Source: Phytoactinopolyspora alkaliphila
GTDB lineage: Bacteria; Actinomycetota; Actinomycetes; Jiangellales; Jiangellaceae
Reading direction: 5' to 3'
NCBI RefSeq assembly: GCF_010550695.1
Contig: NZ_JAAGOB010000001.1
Coordinates: 558,001-622,000, forward strand
Length of the DNA: 64,000 nucleotides
Under the pieces are notes generated by a model, which did not search any database, was not told the origin of the DNA, and worked only from the letters and a program-made list of their open reading frames with translations. A program made the translations under genes and the position numbers. Positions 1 to 8,303 of this stretch are shown here, piece after piece; position 1 is the stretch's first letter, and every line of letters begins with the position of its first letter.

Positions 1-789
1 TCGCTGCCATTCGTGATCGCTGAAGTAACAAGAGTGGATGTAGGTGGTGTCCGGCCCGAGCAGACCGAGGCGGTCCAGCTGCTCCACCATGGCGTAGCGG
101 CCCGCCAGCCGGCCCATGGCCACGTGCACAGTGATGGGGATGCCCAGCTCGCGTGCCAGACCCCATTCGGCGGTGACGACGTCGTCCTGGCAGAAGCCCG
201 GTCCCCGGGTGGCCAGAGCCAGCGTCAGCAGGCCGTCGTCGCCTGGGAAGTAGGTCTCACGCACCCGGCGGACGTCGTCGCCGGGGATGACCTCCGCGCT
301 GTTGAACCAGTACTTGGCCAGCGAGGTGTTGGCCGATCCGTAGGCGTACTGAGCCCGGATGCCGGTGTCTCGAAGTGCGGTGACGGCGGCATCGGGATGC
401 TCGGGAGTGTTGTTGATGTGCGACCAGTCCACGAGTGTGGTGATCCCCGCGTTGAGGCACTCGAGCGAGCCGGCCAGGTTGCTCGCGTACACGTCGTCGG
501 GGCGGTACGCCGGTGCGAACGTGTCGAGAACGTCGACGAAGTAGTCGTCGAGGGTCGCGTTGGGCGCGCAGCCGCGGATCGCCGCTTCCCAGGTGTGCCG
601 GTGCGTGTCGACGAAACCCGGGATCACGATATGGCCGGTGGCGTCGATGACCTCCGCATCGGCCTCGATGTGCTGGTCGACGGCGGCGATCTTGGCATCC
701 TCGATCAGGATGTCTCCCTGGGGCAGGTCGCCGAGCTGCGGGTCCATGGTCAGCACGTGGCCGCCACGGAGAAGCATCCGGTGAGTCAT
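1..789 (-). CDS. Amidohydrolase-superfamily deaminase/hydrolase (C-terminus outside window)
   Basis: Metal-dependent hydrolase of the amidohydrolase superfamily, in style a TrzA/ATZ-type (cytosine/8-oxoguanine/melamine deaminase-like) enzyme acting on a nitrogenous ring or amide. The ATG at 789 opens 263 codons that run off the left edge without a stop; relatives are about 430-460 residues, so the C-terminal 40 percent is missing here. Visible are the N-terminal beta-sandwich half (residues 1-55), the metal-binding HxH in GFVDTHRHTWEAA (H63, H65) and a later histidine in YIHSCYFSDHEW (H252). It sits 67 nt downstream of the E1 beta gene on the same strand and probably belongs to that operon. 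Family is clear; substrate cannot be read from the sequence. Confidence 0.85.
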   Translation of the reverse strand, partial: MTHRMLLRGGHVLTMDPQLGDLPQGDILIEDAKIAAVDQHIEADAEVIDATGHIVIPGFVDTHRHTWEAAIRGCAPNATLDDYFVDVLDTFAPAYRPDDVYASNLAGSLECLNAGITTLVDWSHINNTPEHPDAAVTALRDTGIRAQYAYGSANTSLAKYWFNSAEVIPGDDVRRVRETYFPGDDGLLTLALATRGPGFCQDDVVTAEWGLARELGIPITVHVAMGRLAGRYAMVEQLDRLGLLGPDTTYIHSCYFSDHEWQR

Positions 790-856
790 CTCTTGTCTCC
801 CTCTTGTGCGAGTCGTCGTTGACTGTGGGGACGTCGGGTTCAGGCGGTCGGGGCGG

Positions 857-1837
857 TCAGTAGGCGACGAGGGTCCGGATCTGGTCGACGATCGCGTCGG
901 CCGTAGGGATGACGCGGTCCTCTAGTGCGTCGGCGAACGGAAGGGGAACGCAGGCGCCCGCGATCCGCTTGACCGGGGCGTCGAGCAGGTCGAAGCCCTC
1001 GTCGGCGACGATCGACACCAGCGTGCCGCCCCATCCGCCCTGGTAGGGGTTCTCTTCGACGACCACCAGGCGCGATGTGCGCTCCAGCGAAGTGAGCACG
1101 GTGCGGACATCGAGCGGGATCAGGCAGCGTAAGTCGATCACCTCGGCCGAGATGTCCTTTTCGGCGAGCCGGTCCGCCGCGGCCAGCGCCGTGGCCACTG
1201 TGGAGGCCAGGGCGACGACGGTGACGTCAGTGCCTTCCCGCACGATCCCGGCCTGCCCGAACTCGAGGACATGGTCAGGTGGGGCGGGCTCGCCCTTGCT
1301 CGCGAACAGCCCCTTGTGCTCGAAGAAGACGACCGGGTCGTCGCTGCGGACGGCGGCAGCCATCAGGCCGACGACGTCCGCCGGGGTCGACGGCGCGGCG
1401 ATCTTGAGTCCGGGGACCGCGAAGGCCCAGTTCTCCACGGCCTGGGAGTGCTGAGCTCCGAAGCCGAGCCCGCCTCCGTTCGCGGTGCGGATCACCAGCG
1501 GCACGGTGACCTGACCGCCCGTCATGTACCGGACCTTGGGGATCTCGTTGGCCAGGTAGTCCCAGCAGCAGGCGAGGAAGTCGCTGAACATGATCTCGGC
1601 GATCGGCCGGACTCCGGTCATCGCCGCGCCCATCGCCGCGCCGACGATGGCTTGCTCGGAGATCGGTGTGTCGCGGACGCGTTCCGGACCGAACTCGTCC
1701 AGCAGGCCGACCGTGGTCTTGAAGACACCGCCGGCGGCGCCGATGTCCTCGCCGATGCAGACGACGCTGGGGTCGCGCCGCATCTCGCGGGCGATACCGT
1801 CGGCCACCGCGTCGCGGTAGGTGATCACGTCCGCCAT
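857..1837 (-). CDS. 2-oxoacid dehydrogenase (pyruvate/acetoin type) E1 component, beta subunit
   Basis: Beta half of a heterotetrameric thiamine-diphosphate E1 that decarboxylates a 2-oxoacid or acetoin and passes the acyl group to a lipoyl E2. The 326-residue length is standard. The typical N-terminus (ITYRDAVADGI), the GEDIGAAGGVFKTT loop, the ISEQAIVGAAMGAA helix and the C-terminal transketolase_C domain (VEENPYQGGWGGTL) are all present. I start it at the ATG at 1837, 13 nt inside the 3' end of the E1 alpha gene; the longer reading frame upstream is only E1 alpha read in another frame. No E2 or E3 gene is visible, so they lie beyond the left edge or are shared. Pyruvate, branched-chain or acetoin specificity is not decidable here. 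Confidence 0.93.
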   Translation of the reverse strand: MADVITYRDAVADGIAREMRRDPSVVCIGEDIGAAGGVFKTTVGLLDEFGPERVRDTPISEQAIVGAAMGAAMTGVRPIAEIMFSDFLACCWDYLANEIPKVRYMTGGQVTVPLVIRTANGGGLGFGAQHSQAVENWAFAVPGLKIAAPSTPADVVGLMAAAVRSDDPVVFFEHKGLFASKGEPAPPDHVLEFGQAGIVREGTDVTVVALASTVATALAAADRLAEKDISAEVIDLRCLIPLDVRTVLTSLERTSRLVVVEENPYQGGWGGTLVSIVADEGFDLLDAPVKRIAGACVPLPFADALEDRVIPTADAIVDQIRTLVAY

Positions 1838-2835
1838 GTGCTGCCTCCGTCGGCCCAGACATCCGTGAACGCCTCGGCCGGGTCGGCTTCTGGCGCGTTC
1901 TTGGCGGCGTCGACCGCTGCCTCGACCACGCCGGCCGCATGGGCGTCGGCCTGCTGTAGCTCGTCGGCGGAGACACCCAGCGACTCGAGCCGCTGCCGGG
2001 CCACGGACAGGGGATCTCGCGCCATCCAGCGCTCGACCTCGTCGGCGGGCCGATACTTGGCCGGATCGGTCCGGCTGTGACCGAAATGCCGGTACGTGCG
2101 TGCTTCGATGACAGTGGGGCCGTCGCCCGAGCGAGCCTGTGCGGCCGCCCGGGCGACGGTGTCGTGCACCTCCGCCACGTCGTTGCCGTCGATGACGATC
2201 CCCGGCAGCCCGTGGGCGGCGGCCCGGTCCGCCGCCGGGTTCGGCACGGCGGTGACCTCGGCGATGGGTGTGTACTCCATGTAGAAGTTGTTCTCGCATA
2301 CGAACAGCACCGGTAGCCGCCACACGGCGGCTAGATTGAGCGCTTCGTGGAACGCGCCGATGTTCGTCGCGCCGTCTCCGAAGAAGGCGACCGCGACCTG
2401 CTCAGTCTTGCGCAGCCGGGCCGACCAGGCCGCTCCGGTAGCCATCGGCAGATGGGAGCCGACGATCGCGTATGAGCCGAGCATGCCGGTGGACGCCTTG
2501 GTCAGGTGCATCGAGCCGCCCTTTCCGCGGCACAGGCCGGTCGCCTTGCTCATCAGCTCGGCGAGGCATTCCTCCGGCGTGGCGCCGCGGGCGATGGCGT
2601 GGTGGTGGCCGCGGTAGGTGGCGAATACGTAGTCGTCCGGCCGCAGCGCCGCGCTCGCTCCCACGGCGATAGCTTCGTGCCCGGCCGCCAGGTGTGTGGT
2701 GCCCTTGACCATGCCGGACATGAACAGATCGTGGGCCGCCTGCTCCGTCCGGCGGATGAGGCACATCTGCTCGTACAGCGCGAGGAGTTCACTCGCGCCG
2801 AGGCTCTCGACGCGCCGCACGCTCGCCTCGGTCAT
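1825..2835 (-). CDS. 2-oxoacid dehydrogenase (pyruvate/acetoin type) E1 component, alpha subunit
   Basis: Thiamine-diphosphate-binding alpha subunit (336 aa) partnering the beta subunit downstream. The ThDP motif is intact: GDGATNIG begins at residue 153 and ends with the NN pair at 182-183. The phosphorylation-loop equivalents TYRGHHHAIARG (about 73-84) and YRHFGHSRTDPAKYR are also present. The ATG at 2835 overlaps the TGA of the M24 gene as ATGA, and its own end overlaps the beta start by 13 nt, so the three genes are translationally coupled. The short, separate alpha/beta form without an AceE-type fusion suits a catabolic complex such as acetoin or branched-chain dehydrogenase as well as pyruvate dehydrogenase. 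Confidence 0.93.
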   Translation of the reverse strand: MTEASVRRVESLGASELLALYEQMCLIRRTEQAAHDLFMSGMVKGTTHLAAGHEAIAVGASAALRPDDYVFATYRGHHHAIARGATPEECLAELMSKATGLCRGKGGSMHLTKASTGMLGSYAIVGSHLPMATGAAWSARLRKTEQVAVAFFGDGATNIGAFHEALNLAAVWRLPVLFVCENNFYMEYTPIAEVTAVPNPAADRAAAHGLPGIVIDGNDVAEVHDTVARAAAQARSGDGPTVIEARTYRHFGHSRTDPAKYRPADEVERWMARDPLSVARQRLESLGVSADELQQADAHAAGVVEAAVDAAKNAPEADPAEAFTDVWADGGSTWRT

Positions 2836-4160
2836 CGCCGCTCACCGTCGCCCAGATGACCGTTGGCTGTGTTCAGGTGGGACTGCGACTCCCGCAGCGT
2901 GCTGAGCTCGCCGCCTGTGGTCCAGTACCTGCGGCCCGCTACCAGGAGCTCCTCGGCCGGGAACTTGGTGATGACCTCGCAGCCGTCCGTGGTGACCACC
3001 ACCTCCTCCTCAATCCGGGCGGCCGACCAGCCATCGGATGCCGGCCAGTACGTCTCGAGGGCGAAGACCATGCCCTCCTCAAGAGTCTCCGGATGATCGA
3101 GTGAGACCAGCCGGCTGAAGATGGGCTTCTCCCAGATGGACAGGCCGACGCCGTGGCCGTACTGCAGGGCGAAGGCCGCCGTCTCGTCCGGGAAGCCGAA
3201 CTCCTCGGCTCGGGGCCAGACCGAGACGATGTCCGCCGTGGTGGCTCCCGGCTTCACCAGGGCGATGGCGCGGTCCATGTACTCGCGGCAGCGGGTGTAG
3301 GCGTCGCGCTGGGCGACCGATGCGCTGCCCACCGCGAACGTCCGGTAGTAACACGTGCGGTAGCCGAGATGGCTGTGCAGAATGTCGAAGAAGGCCGGGT
3401 CACCCGGGCGGATGAGCCGGTCGCTGTAGACGTGCGGATGCGGGGAGCAGCGCTCACCCGAGATGGCGTTGACGCCCTCGACGTACTCGCTGCCGAGATC
3501 GTAGAGGACTTTGCTGACCAGCCCTACGCATTCGTTCTCCTTGACCCCGGGGCGCAGGAACTCGTAGAGCTGCTCGTACGCCGCATCGACCATGGAACAG
3601 GCTTGAGTGAGCAGGGCGATCTCGTCATGGGTCTTGATCCGGCGGGCCTCCAGGAAGACCTGCTGGCCATCGACGACGTCCAGGCCCTCGGCGCGCAGCG
3701 CCTCCAGCACGGGCATCTCGACCACGTCGACGCCGACCGGATCCCGGTCCAGGCCGTGCTCGCGCAAGACTGCCGCGACCTTGCTCGCGACGTCCGCCGC
3801 GATGCCCGCGTCGGGATGGAAGGCTCCGCGTAGCGTTGAGATCCCGGCCCTGGCCCGCTCGTCGCCATCGAGCCACGGGTTGTACAGCTGGTGATGTTTC
3901 GCCGCGGAGCCGAAATCCCACACCATCGGTGCGGCGCCCCGGGGGAGCAGGGCGAACCGGATGAGCTTGTCCATGGCCCACGTGCCGATGTGGGTGGACG
4001 TCGTGTAGCGGATGTTGCCGAAGTCGAAGGACAGGAGCGACCCGAGCTCCGAGGTGTCGAGCGTGGCCTTCAGGCGGGCGAGCCGCTCGTCTCGGAGCCG
4101 GTCGAGGTCGACGCGCTCTTCCCAGTCCACCGCATTGGGGCCGAAGGTCCGGATCGCCAT
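2832..4160 (-). CDS. M24-family (Xaa-Pro peptidase fold) protein with an altered metal site
   Basis: Two-domain M24 'pita-bread' protein, 442 aa, resembling the prolidase/DddP group. The C-terminal domain carries the expected ligands except one: D259 in AFFDILHSH, H336 in GHGVGL, E369 in GMVFALE and E384 in ARIEEEV are present. The second aspartate of the usual GYxxDxTRT motif is a cysteine (C270, in GYRTCYYRTF). I chose ATG 4160, which has an AGGTG ribosome site; an in-frame GTG at 4193 would put the start inside the palindromic operator. It heads the operon and overlaps E1 alpha by 4 nt. Peptidase, C-S lyase or other hydrolase activity is open; the family is well supported. Confidence 0.85.
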   Translation of the reverse strand: MAIRTFGPNAVDWEERVDLDRLRDERLARLKATLDTSELGSLLSFDFGNIRYTTSTHIGTWAMDKLIRFALLPRGAAPMVWDFGSAAKHHQLYNPWLDGDERARAGISTLRGAFHPDAGIAADVASKVAAVLREHGLDRDPVGVDVVEMPVLEALRAEGLDVVDGQQVFLEARRIKTHDEIALLTQACSMVDAAYEQLYEFLRPGVKENECVGLVSKVLYDLGSEYVEGVNAISGERCSPHPHVYSDRLIRPGDPAFFDILHSHLGYRTCYYRTFAVGSASVAQRDAYTRCREYMDRAIALVKPGATTADIVSVWPRAEEFGFPDETAAFALQYGHGVGLSIWEKPIFSRLVSLDHPETLEEGMVFALETYWPASDGWSAARIEEEVVVTTDGCEVITKFPAEELLVAGRRYWTTGGELSTLRESQSHLNTANGHLGDGERR

Positions 4161-4185
4161 GGGCTGACACCTCGTCTCAAGGCCG

Positions 4186-4226
4186 GTGTTCACTGATGTG
4201 TAGTGACACTATTCATCATTGAACAC
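4186..4226. promoter_or_regulatory. 41-bp palindromic operator between the M24 operon and the cupin/XRE gene
   Basis: Interrupted palindrome centred on base 4206. Outer arms GTGTTCACTGATG (4186-4198) and CATCATTGAACAC (4214-4226) match at 12 of 13 pairs. The core TAGTGACACTA (4201-4211) is a perfect 5+1+5 palindrome. Together 17 of 20 pairs are complementary. It lies 26-66 nt upstream of the M24 start and is the obvious binding site for the divergently encoded regulator or another dimeric repressor of the operon. Confidence 0.7.
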
Positions 4227-4330
4227 GACTTTCCCGGCGTCAAGGTCTGATCTGCGCGGGTCGGTGCTCATGACGACCAAGAGGGCGTAGGGTGTTAACC
4301 GTTATTGATCGCCGTGAAGGAGGATGCCGC

Positions 4331-5038
4331 GTGGCTGGCAGTCCTGAACTGGACATCGGCGGGCGGCTGCGTGCCGAGCGGCTGCGAGTAGGGCTCAGCG
4401 CGCGTGGTCTGGCGCGAGAGATCGGCGTCTCGCCGAGCCTGGTCTCGCAGATCGAGACCGGCAAGAGCCGCCCCTCGGTGAGCACGCTCTATGCGATCAC
4501 CAATGTGCTGGGCATCTCCATCGAAGACCTCTTCGACCGTCCCGATCAGGTGCCGGCCGGCCGGGCGGGAGGTGCGGTAGCCACACCGGTGTCCGGGGCC
4601 TTGCCTGACCTGATGACGGCACTGGGTTGGACGCAGGCGAGTGACGGCGACCGGCCCGACGCCGGGCGCCGGGTGCTCGGCCCGGACCGCGATCGGCAGG
4701 TGGGGCCGGTGGTACCGCCGCCGGAACGAGAAGTGCTGACCCTAGATTCGGGGGTGACGTGGGAACGTCTGGGACAGGTGCCGGGCGCACACATCGACTT
4801 TCTGCGTATCACCTATGAGCCGGGCAGCACCTCCGCCGGCAACGGCCGCCTGATGCGCCACCCGGGCGTGGAATACGGGTACGTGGTCAGCGGCGAGCTA
4901 GTCCTCACACTAGGTTTCGACGAGCACCAGCTTTCACCGGGGGACGCCGTGTCCTTCGACTCGAGTACACCGCACGGATATCGCAACGACGGGATCGAGC
5001 CGGCGGTCGGGATCTGGTTCGTTCTCGAGTCGGCGTGA
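4331..5038 (+). CDS. XRE-family transcriptional regulator with C-terminal cupin domain
   Basis: One-component regulator of 235 aa, diverging from the M24/E1 operon and probably controlling it. An N-terminal Cro/C1-type helix-turn-helix (about residues 8-62, with [19 protein letters not shown]) is joined by a linker to a C-terminal cupin_2 barrel ([19 protein letters not shown], then the [12 protein letters not shown] strand) that would bind the effector. The PuuR/SutR-like architecture usually senses small amines, amino acids or organic acids. I use the GTG at 4331, preceded by AAGGAGG 7 nt upstream; an upstream in-frame start at 4292 has no ribosome site. Confidence 0.9.
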   Translation: MAGSPELDIGGRLRAERLRVGLSARGLAREIGVSPSLVSQIETGKSRPSVSTLYAITNVLGISIEDLFDRPDQVPAGRAGGAVATPVSGALPDLMTALGWTQASDGDRPDAGRRVLGPDRDRQVGPVVPPPEREVLTLDSGVTWERLGQVPGAHIDFLRITYEPGSTSAGNGRLMRHPGVEYGYVVSGELVLTLGFDEHQLSPGDAVSFDSSTPHGYRNDGIEPAVGIWFVLESA

Positions 5039-5277
5039 GACCAGACGTTCTCGCCTGCGTCGCACGCTGCCGGTCGCTCGAATAATCACTGGCCGCCGCG
5101 GCGGCGAGCGGGTAGCGTGCCTGTGGAGTTGCAGCGGCTGAGCCGAGCTGATCGCGAGGAGGTGAACGGCCATGACCGTGCGAGACGTAAGCCTGATGCC
5201 GTTTACCCGGAGGCTCGTTCGCTGATCCGCGCTCAGCGTGGGCAGGAGGGCCTCCCCCGATCACAAAGGTCCTTGTC

Positions 5278-6405
5278 ATGCCCGAACCTCGTCAACCCCG
5301 GATCTCTTCCACCCCGCATTCGGACTTCACTTCCGATGCGCTCAAGAAGCTGGGCTGGGCTGCCGGCGTCGCCGGTGCCTTCCAGCCTTATGCCGATTCG
5401 CACCTGCCCGCCCGCGTCTGCCGGATCGACAAGGGCGGGGCAGTGGTGACCACCGCGGACGGACCACTGCACGTCACCTACGGCGGCGCTGTCCTGGCCG
5501 ACGCCGCCGCCGATCGTTCTCGCTTCCCAGCTGCGGGCGACTGGGTGGCGGTCCGGCACTGGCCGGACGGCCGGATCACTCTTGATGCTGTTCTCCCGCG
5601 GCGCACGGCCCTAATCAGGGATTCGGCAGATCGCACCTCTCATGGGCAGGTGGTCGCCGCCAACATCGACCTCGTCGTCATCGTGGAACATTTGCATCCC
5701 GACCCTGACCTGGGCCGGATCGAGCGATTGCTGGTCCTGGCCTGGGCGAGTGGCGCCGTCCCGCTCGTCGTTCTCACCAAATCCGACCTCGTTGCCGACC
5801 CGGACGGTATGCGTGACGAGGTCAGCCAGGTGGCCGTCGGCGTGAAGGTACTGGCGGTGAGCGTGCCGGAGGATGCGGGGCTGACGCCATTGCGAGACAG
5901 GCTGAGCCCGGAGCTGACTTTGGCAGTGGTCGGTCCGTCGGGCGCCGGTAAATCGACTCTGGTGAACGCGCTGGCCGGCGCCGAAGTGATGCCTATCGGT
6001 GAGGTCCGGGACCGTGACGGCAAGGGCCGGCACACCACTACGCATCGAGAGCTGATCGTCCTTCCCGGCGGCGGCATCGTGATCGACACACCCGGCGTGC
6101 GATCGGTGGGTCTGGTGAGTGACGCGGAGGCGATCGCCGAGGTCTATCCCGAGATCGACGAGCTCGCGGAGCAGTGCCGCTTCCGGGACTGTCAGCACCG
6201 CACGGAGCCGGGCTGTGCCGTCTTGGCGGCGATCGAAAGCGGTGACCTCGACGAGAGCCGGTTCACTCGTTGGCTCAAGCTCGGGCGGGAAGCTGCCTAT
6301 CAGGCACGACGAGCCGACGCCCGGCTGCGGCAGCAGGACAAGGCGGTGTGGAAGCAGCGGACCAAGGCGCTGCGCGATCACTATCGCCACCGCGATCCCG
6401 GATGA
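5278..6405 (+). CDS. rsgA: Ribosome small-subunit-dependent GTPase A (RsgA/YjeQ)
   Basis: Circularly permuted GTPase that checks late maturation of the 30S subunit; 375 aa. An N-terminal OB-fold precedes the permuted G-domain: G4 TKSD (167-170), then the P-loop GPSGAGKST (219-227), then G3 DTPG (270-273). The C-terminal zinc knuckle has C300, C305, H307 and C313 (CRFRDCQHRTEPGC). The start codon at 5278 follows an AAAGG ribosome site. It is followed 21 nt later by the sirtuin gene, which seems to have its own leaderless promoter. Confidence 0.95.
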   Translation: MPEPRQPRISSTPHSDFTSDALKKLGWAAGVAGAFQPYADSHLPARVCRIDKGGAVVTTADGPLHVTYGGAVLADAAADRSRFPAAGDWVAVRHWPDGRITLDAVLPRRTALIRDSADRTSHGQVVAANIDLVVIVEHLHPDPDLGRIERLLVLAWASGAVPLVVLTKSDLVADPDGMRDEVSQVAVGVKVLAVSVPEDAGLTPLRDRLSPELTLAVVGPSGAGKSTLVNALAGAEVMPIGEVRDRDGKGRHTTTHRELIVLPGGGIVIDTPGVRSVGLVSDAEAIAEVYPEIDELAEQCRFRDCQHRTEPGCAVLAAIESGDLDESRFTRWLKLGREAAYQARRADARLRQQDKAVWKQRTKALRDHYRHRDPG

Positions 6406-6414
6406 GTAGGCGCA

Positions 6415-6420
6415 TATCCT
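6415..6420 (+). promoter_or_regulatory. Leaderless -10 element for the sirtuin gene
   Basis: TATCCT ends 6 nt before the GTG at 6427, and no Shine-Dalgarno sequence is visible. This is the spacing expected when transcription starts at the first base of the start codon. Confidence 0.5.
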
Positions 6421-6426
6421 CGAGCC

Positions 6427-7275
6427 GTGACGCTGAACATGGTGGAGGCCGAGGATGCAGTCGCCGCGGCAGAGCACATCCGGGCCGAGCTCGGTGACGG
6501 GCCGGTAGTCGCACTCACCGGTGCGGGGATCTCGACCGACTCCGGCATTCCGGATTACCGCGGTCCGTATTCGCCGCCGCGCAACCCCATGACGTATCAG
6601 CAGTTCGTGGGTGACTTCGCGTTCCGCCGGCACTACTGGGCACGCAACCACGTCGGCTGGCGGCACATGGAAGGCACGCGGCCCAACGACGGGCACCGCG
6701 CCCTGGCCGGGCTCGAGCAGTCCGGCGTCGTGAGCGGCCTGATCACCCAGAACGTGGACACGTTGCACAGTCGCGCCGGAAGCCGGCGGGTGATCGACTT
6801 GCACGGGCGCTACGACCGGGTGATCTGCCTGACCTGCCGCCGGGTGACGAGCCGGTCACGGCTGGCCCAACGGCTGACGGCGCTCAACCCGGACTTCGAC
6901 GTGGAGGTGTCCGACGCGGAGATCGCGCCGGACGCCGACGCCGTGATCGCCGCGACCGCGCACTTCCGGGTCGCCGACTGCGAATGGTGCGGGGGAGTAC
7001 TCAAGCCGGACATCGTGTACTTCGGCGAGAACGTGCCGAAACCGCGGGTCGCAGAGGCGTACGCGATGGTCGACGAGGCAGGCGCCCTGCTGGTCGCCGG
7101 CTCGTCGCTGACCGTGATGTCCGGCTTGAGGTTTGTCCGTCACGCCGCCAAGCAGGGCAAGCCTGTGGTGATCCTCAACCGGGGCGAGACTCGCGGCGAC
7201 GACCTGGCCACGCTCAAGGTAGACGGTGGCTGCTCACCGGTGCTGGCGTCCATGGCCTCGTTGTACGGCACTTAG
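6427..7275 (+). CDS. Sir2-family NAD-dependent protein deacylase
   Basis: NAD-consuming deacetylase/deacylase (282 aa) of the sirtuin family. NAD-binding GAGIS (32-36) and TQNVD (107-111), the catalytic histidine in DLHGRYD (H126), and the zinc-binding pairs CLTC (134-137) and CEWC (185-188) are all intact. The enzyme should be active and cytoplasmic, resetting acylation of metabolic enzymes such as acetyl-CoA synthetase. The GTG start at 6427 fits the leaderless promoter; ATG 6439 is an alternative. It lies 21 nt after rsgA, but co-transcription is not needed to explain its expression. Confidence 0.93.
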   Translation: MTLNMVEAEDAVAAAEHIRAELGDGPVVALTGAGISTDSGIPDYRGPYSPPRNPMTYQQFVGDFAFRRHYWARNHVGWRHMEGTRPNDGHRALAGLEQSGVVSGLITQNVDTLHSRAGSRRVIDLHGRYDRVICLTCRRVTSRSRLAQRLTALNPDFDVEVSDAEIAPDADAVIAATAHFRVADCEWCGGVLKPDIVYFGENVPKPRVAEAYAMVDEAGALLVAGSSLTVMSGLRFVRHAAKQGKPVVILNRGETRGDDLATLKVDGGCSPVLASMASLYGT

Positions 7276-7350
7276 GGCGCGGTGTGGTGCGGCGGCGGTC
7301 GCGGTGTGGGACGCGGCGGCGTCGGCCGGCGTGGCCCTCTTCCTGCCTTT

Positions 7351-7461
7351 GCAATGCACACATATACGCACTTCAGCGCTTTTACGGCGACGACTCGCGA
7401 ATGCGCCCTAGGAACGCTCGCAATGCACACCCGGACGCACCCGCAATGCACACCCGGACGC
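7351..7461 (+). repeat. Three direct copies of a 19-bp element (GCAATGCACAC...ACGC)
   Basis: GCAATGCACACCCGGACGC occurs at 7420-7438 and again, identically, at 7443-7461. A diverged copy, GCAATGCACACATATACGC, lies at 7351-7369 (15 of 19 identical). They lie just beyond the 3' end of the XRE gene (stop at 7553). A fourth copy in opposite orientation lies at 8200-8218, upstream of that gene. The rest of 7276-7552 shows no coding signal. Confidence 0.75.
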
Positions 7462-7552
7462 AACGCCCGGTGGTAGGACTTGGCGAATGGTGATGTCAGC
7501 TCGGTGAGTCTTGCTGGAACGAGCGCCTGCCGCGGCTAGCGCCAGCGGTCGG

Positions 7553-8128
7553 TCAACGCCACGGCGCGGGCCCCGGCTCCCGCGGAGGTGGATCGTTCCG
7601 GAACTGTTTCACCCGAACCTCCCACTGACTTCGATTCCGTTTGGCATCCCGGTAGGCACGGGACCTGTGGTAAGTCTCGGGCGGTCGGGCCAAGCCGTAC
7701 GTGGCGCCCCACCAGTCGTCACCATCGGTGGGATCAAGAATGAGGTCCAGGTGTGCCGGGAAGTTGCGGTCGGCGCCGTCGCGCGTGTCGTCCCAGACAT
7801 ACAGCGGGCGGATGACACGTCCTGTCTCGTCGGCAACCACGAGGATGAATCGCGCCGGAGCCAACAGCCGAAGCAGCATCCGGAAACTCGGCACGAGCGT
7901 CCCGGCTTCGATCCGCCCAACTGTTGATGCGGCTACTCCTGCCTGTTTGGCGAGTTCACGCTGACTCAAGTCGGCTTCACGTCGCACTCGGCGGACGATG
8001 CCTGGAAGTACGCGCTCCCACAGGTACGGTGGAGGCAGCTCAGGCGGTTGGATGCCGCCAGAACCATCTCCGGCCTCCGGAGGGCGGTCACGAGTCATGA
8101 CGGCCAGCCTTATACGTCCGGGCGTCAT
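7553..8128 (-). CDS. XRE-family helix-turn-helix regulator
   Basis: About 191 aa. A Cro/C1-type helix-turn-helix in the first half (LPGIVRRVRREADLSQRELAKQAGVAASTVGRIEAG region) is followed by a conserved-looking but unassigned C-terminal segment (HLDLILDPTDGDDWWG, then YRDAKRNRSQWE). I favour the ATG at 8128 because GAGGG lies 6 nt upstream; ATG 8098 is a shorter alternative. The gene stands alone between copies of a 19-bp element, one in its leader and three past its end, which suggests autoregulation. Its target is unknown. Confidence 0.8.
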   Translation of the reverse strand: MTPGRIRLAVMTRDRPPEAGDGSGGIQPPELPPPYLWERVLPGIVRRVRREADLSQRELAKQAGVAASTVGRIEAGTLVPSFRMLLRLLAPARFILVVADETGRVIRPLYVWDDTRDGADRNFPAHLDLILDPTDGDDWWGATYGLARPPETYHRSRAYRDAKRNRSQWEVRVKQFRNDPPPREPGPAPWR

Positions 8129-8199
8129 GATCAACCCTCGATCGGGCGGCTGTGGACAACCCGTGATCGATGGTCCATAGACGCGATCCCGGAGCCGTT

Positions 8200-8218
8200 G
8201 CGCCCGTGTGTGCACTGC
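8200..8218 (-). promoter_or_regulatory. Inverted fourth copy of the 19-bp element in the XRE leader
   Basis: On the minus strand this reads GCAGTGCACACACGGGCGC, identical to the 7420 copy at 16 of 19 positions. It lies about 70 nt upstream of the XRE start at 8128, where an operator would be expected. Confidence 0.6.
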
Positions 8219-8303
8219 AAAGGGAGAGGAATAACACCCTTCAGGGTCGGCACCGGGATCATCTCAGCGACCGCCAGCTGGGGGGCGCGGGGAGACAGCC
8301 GTG

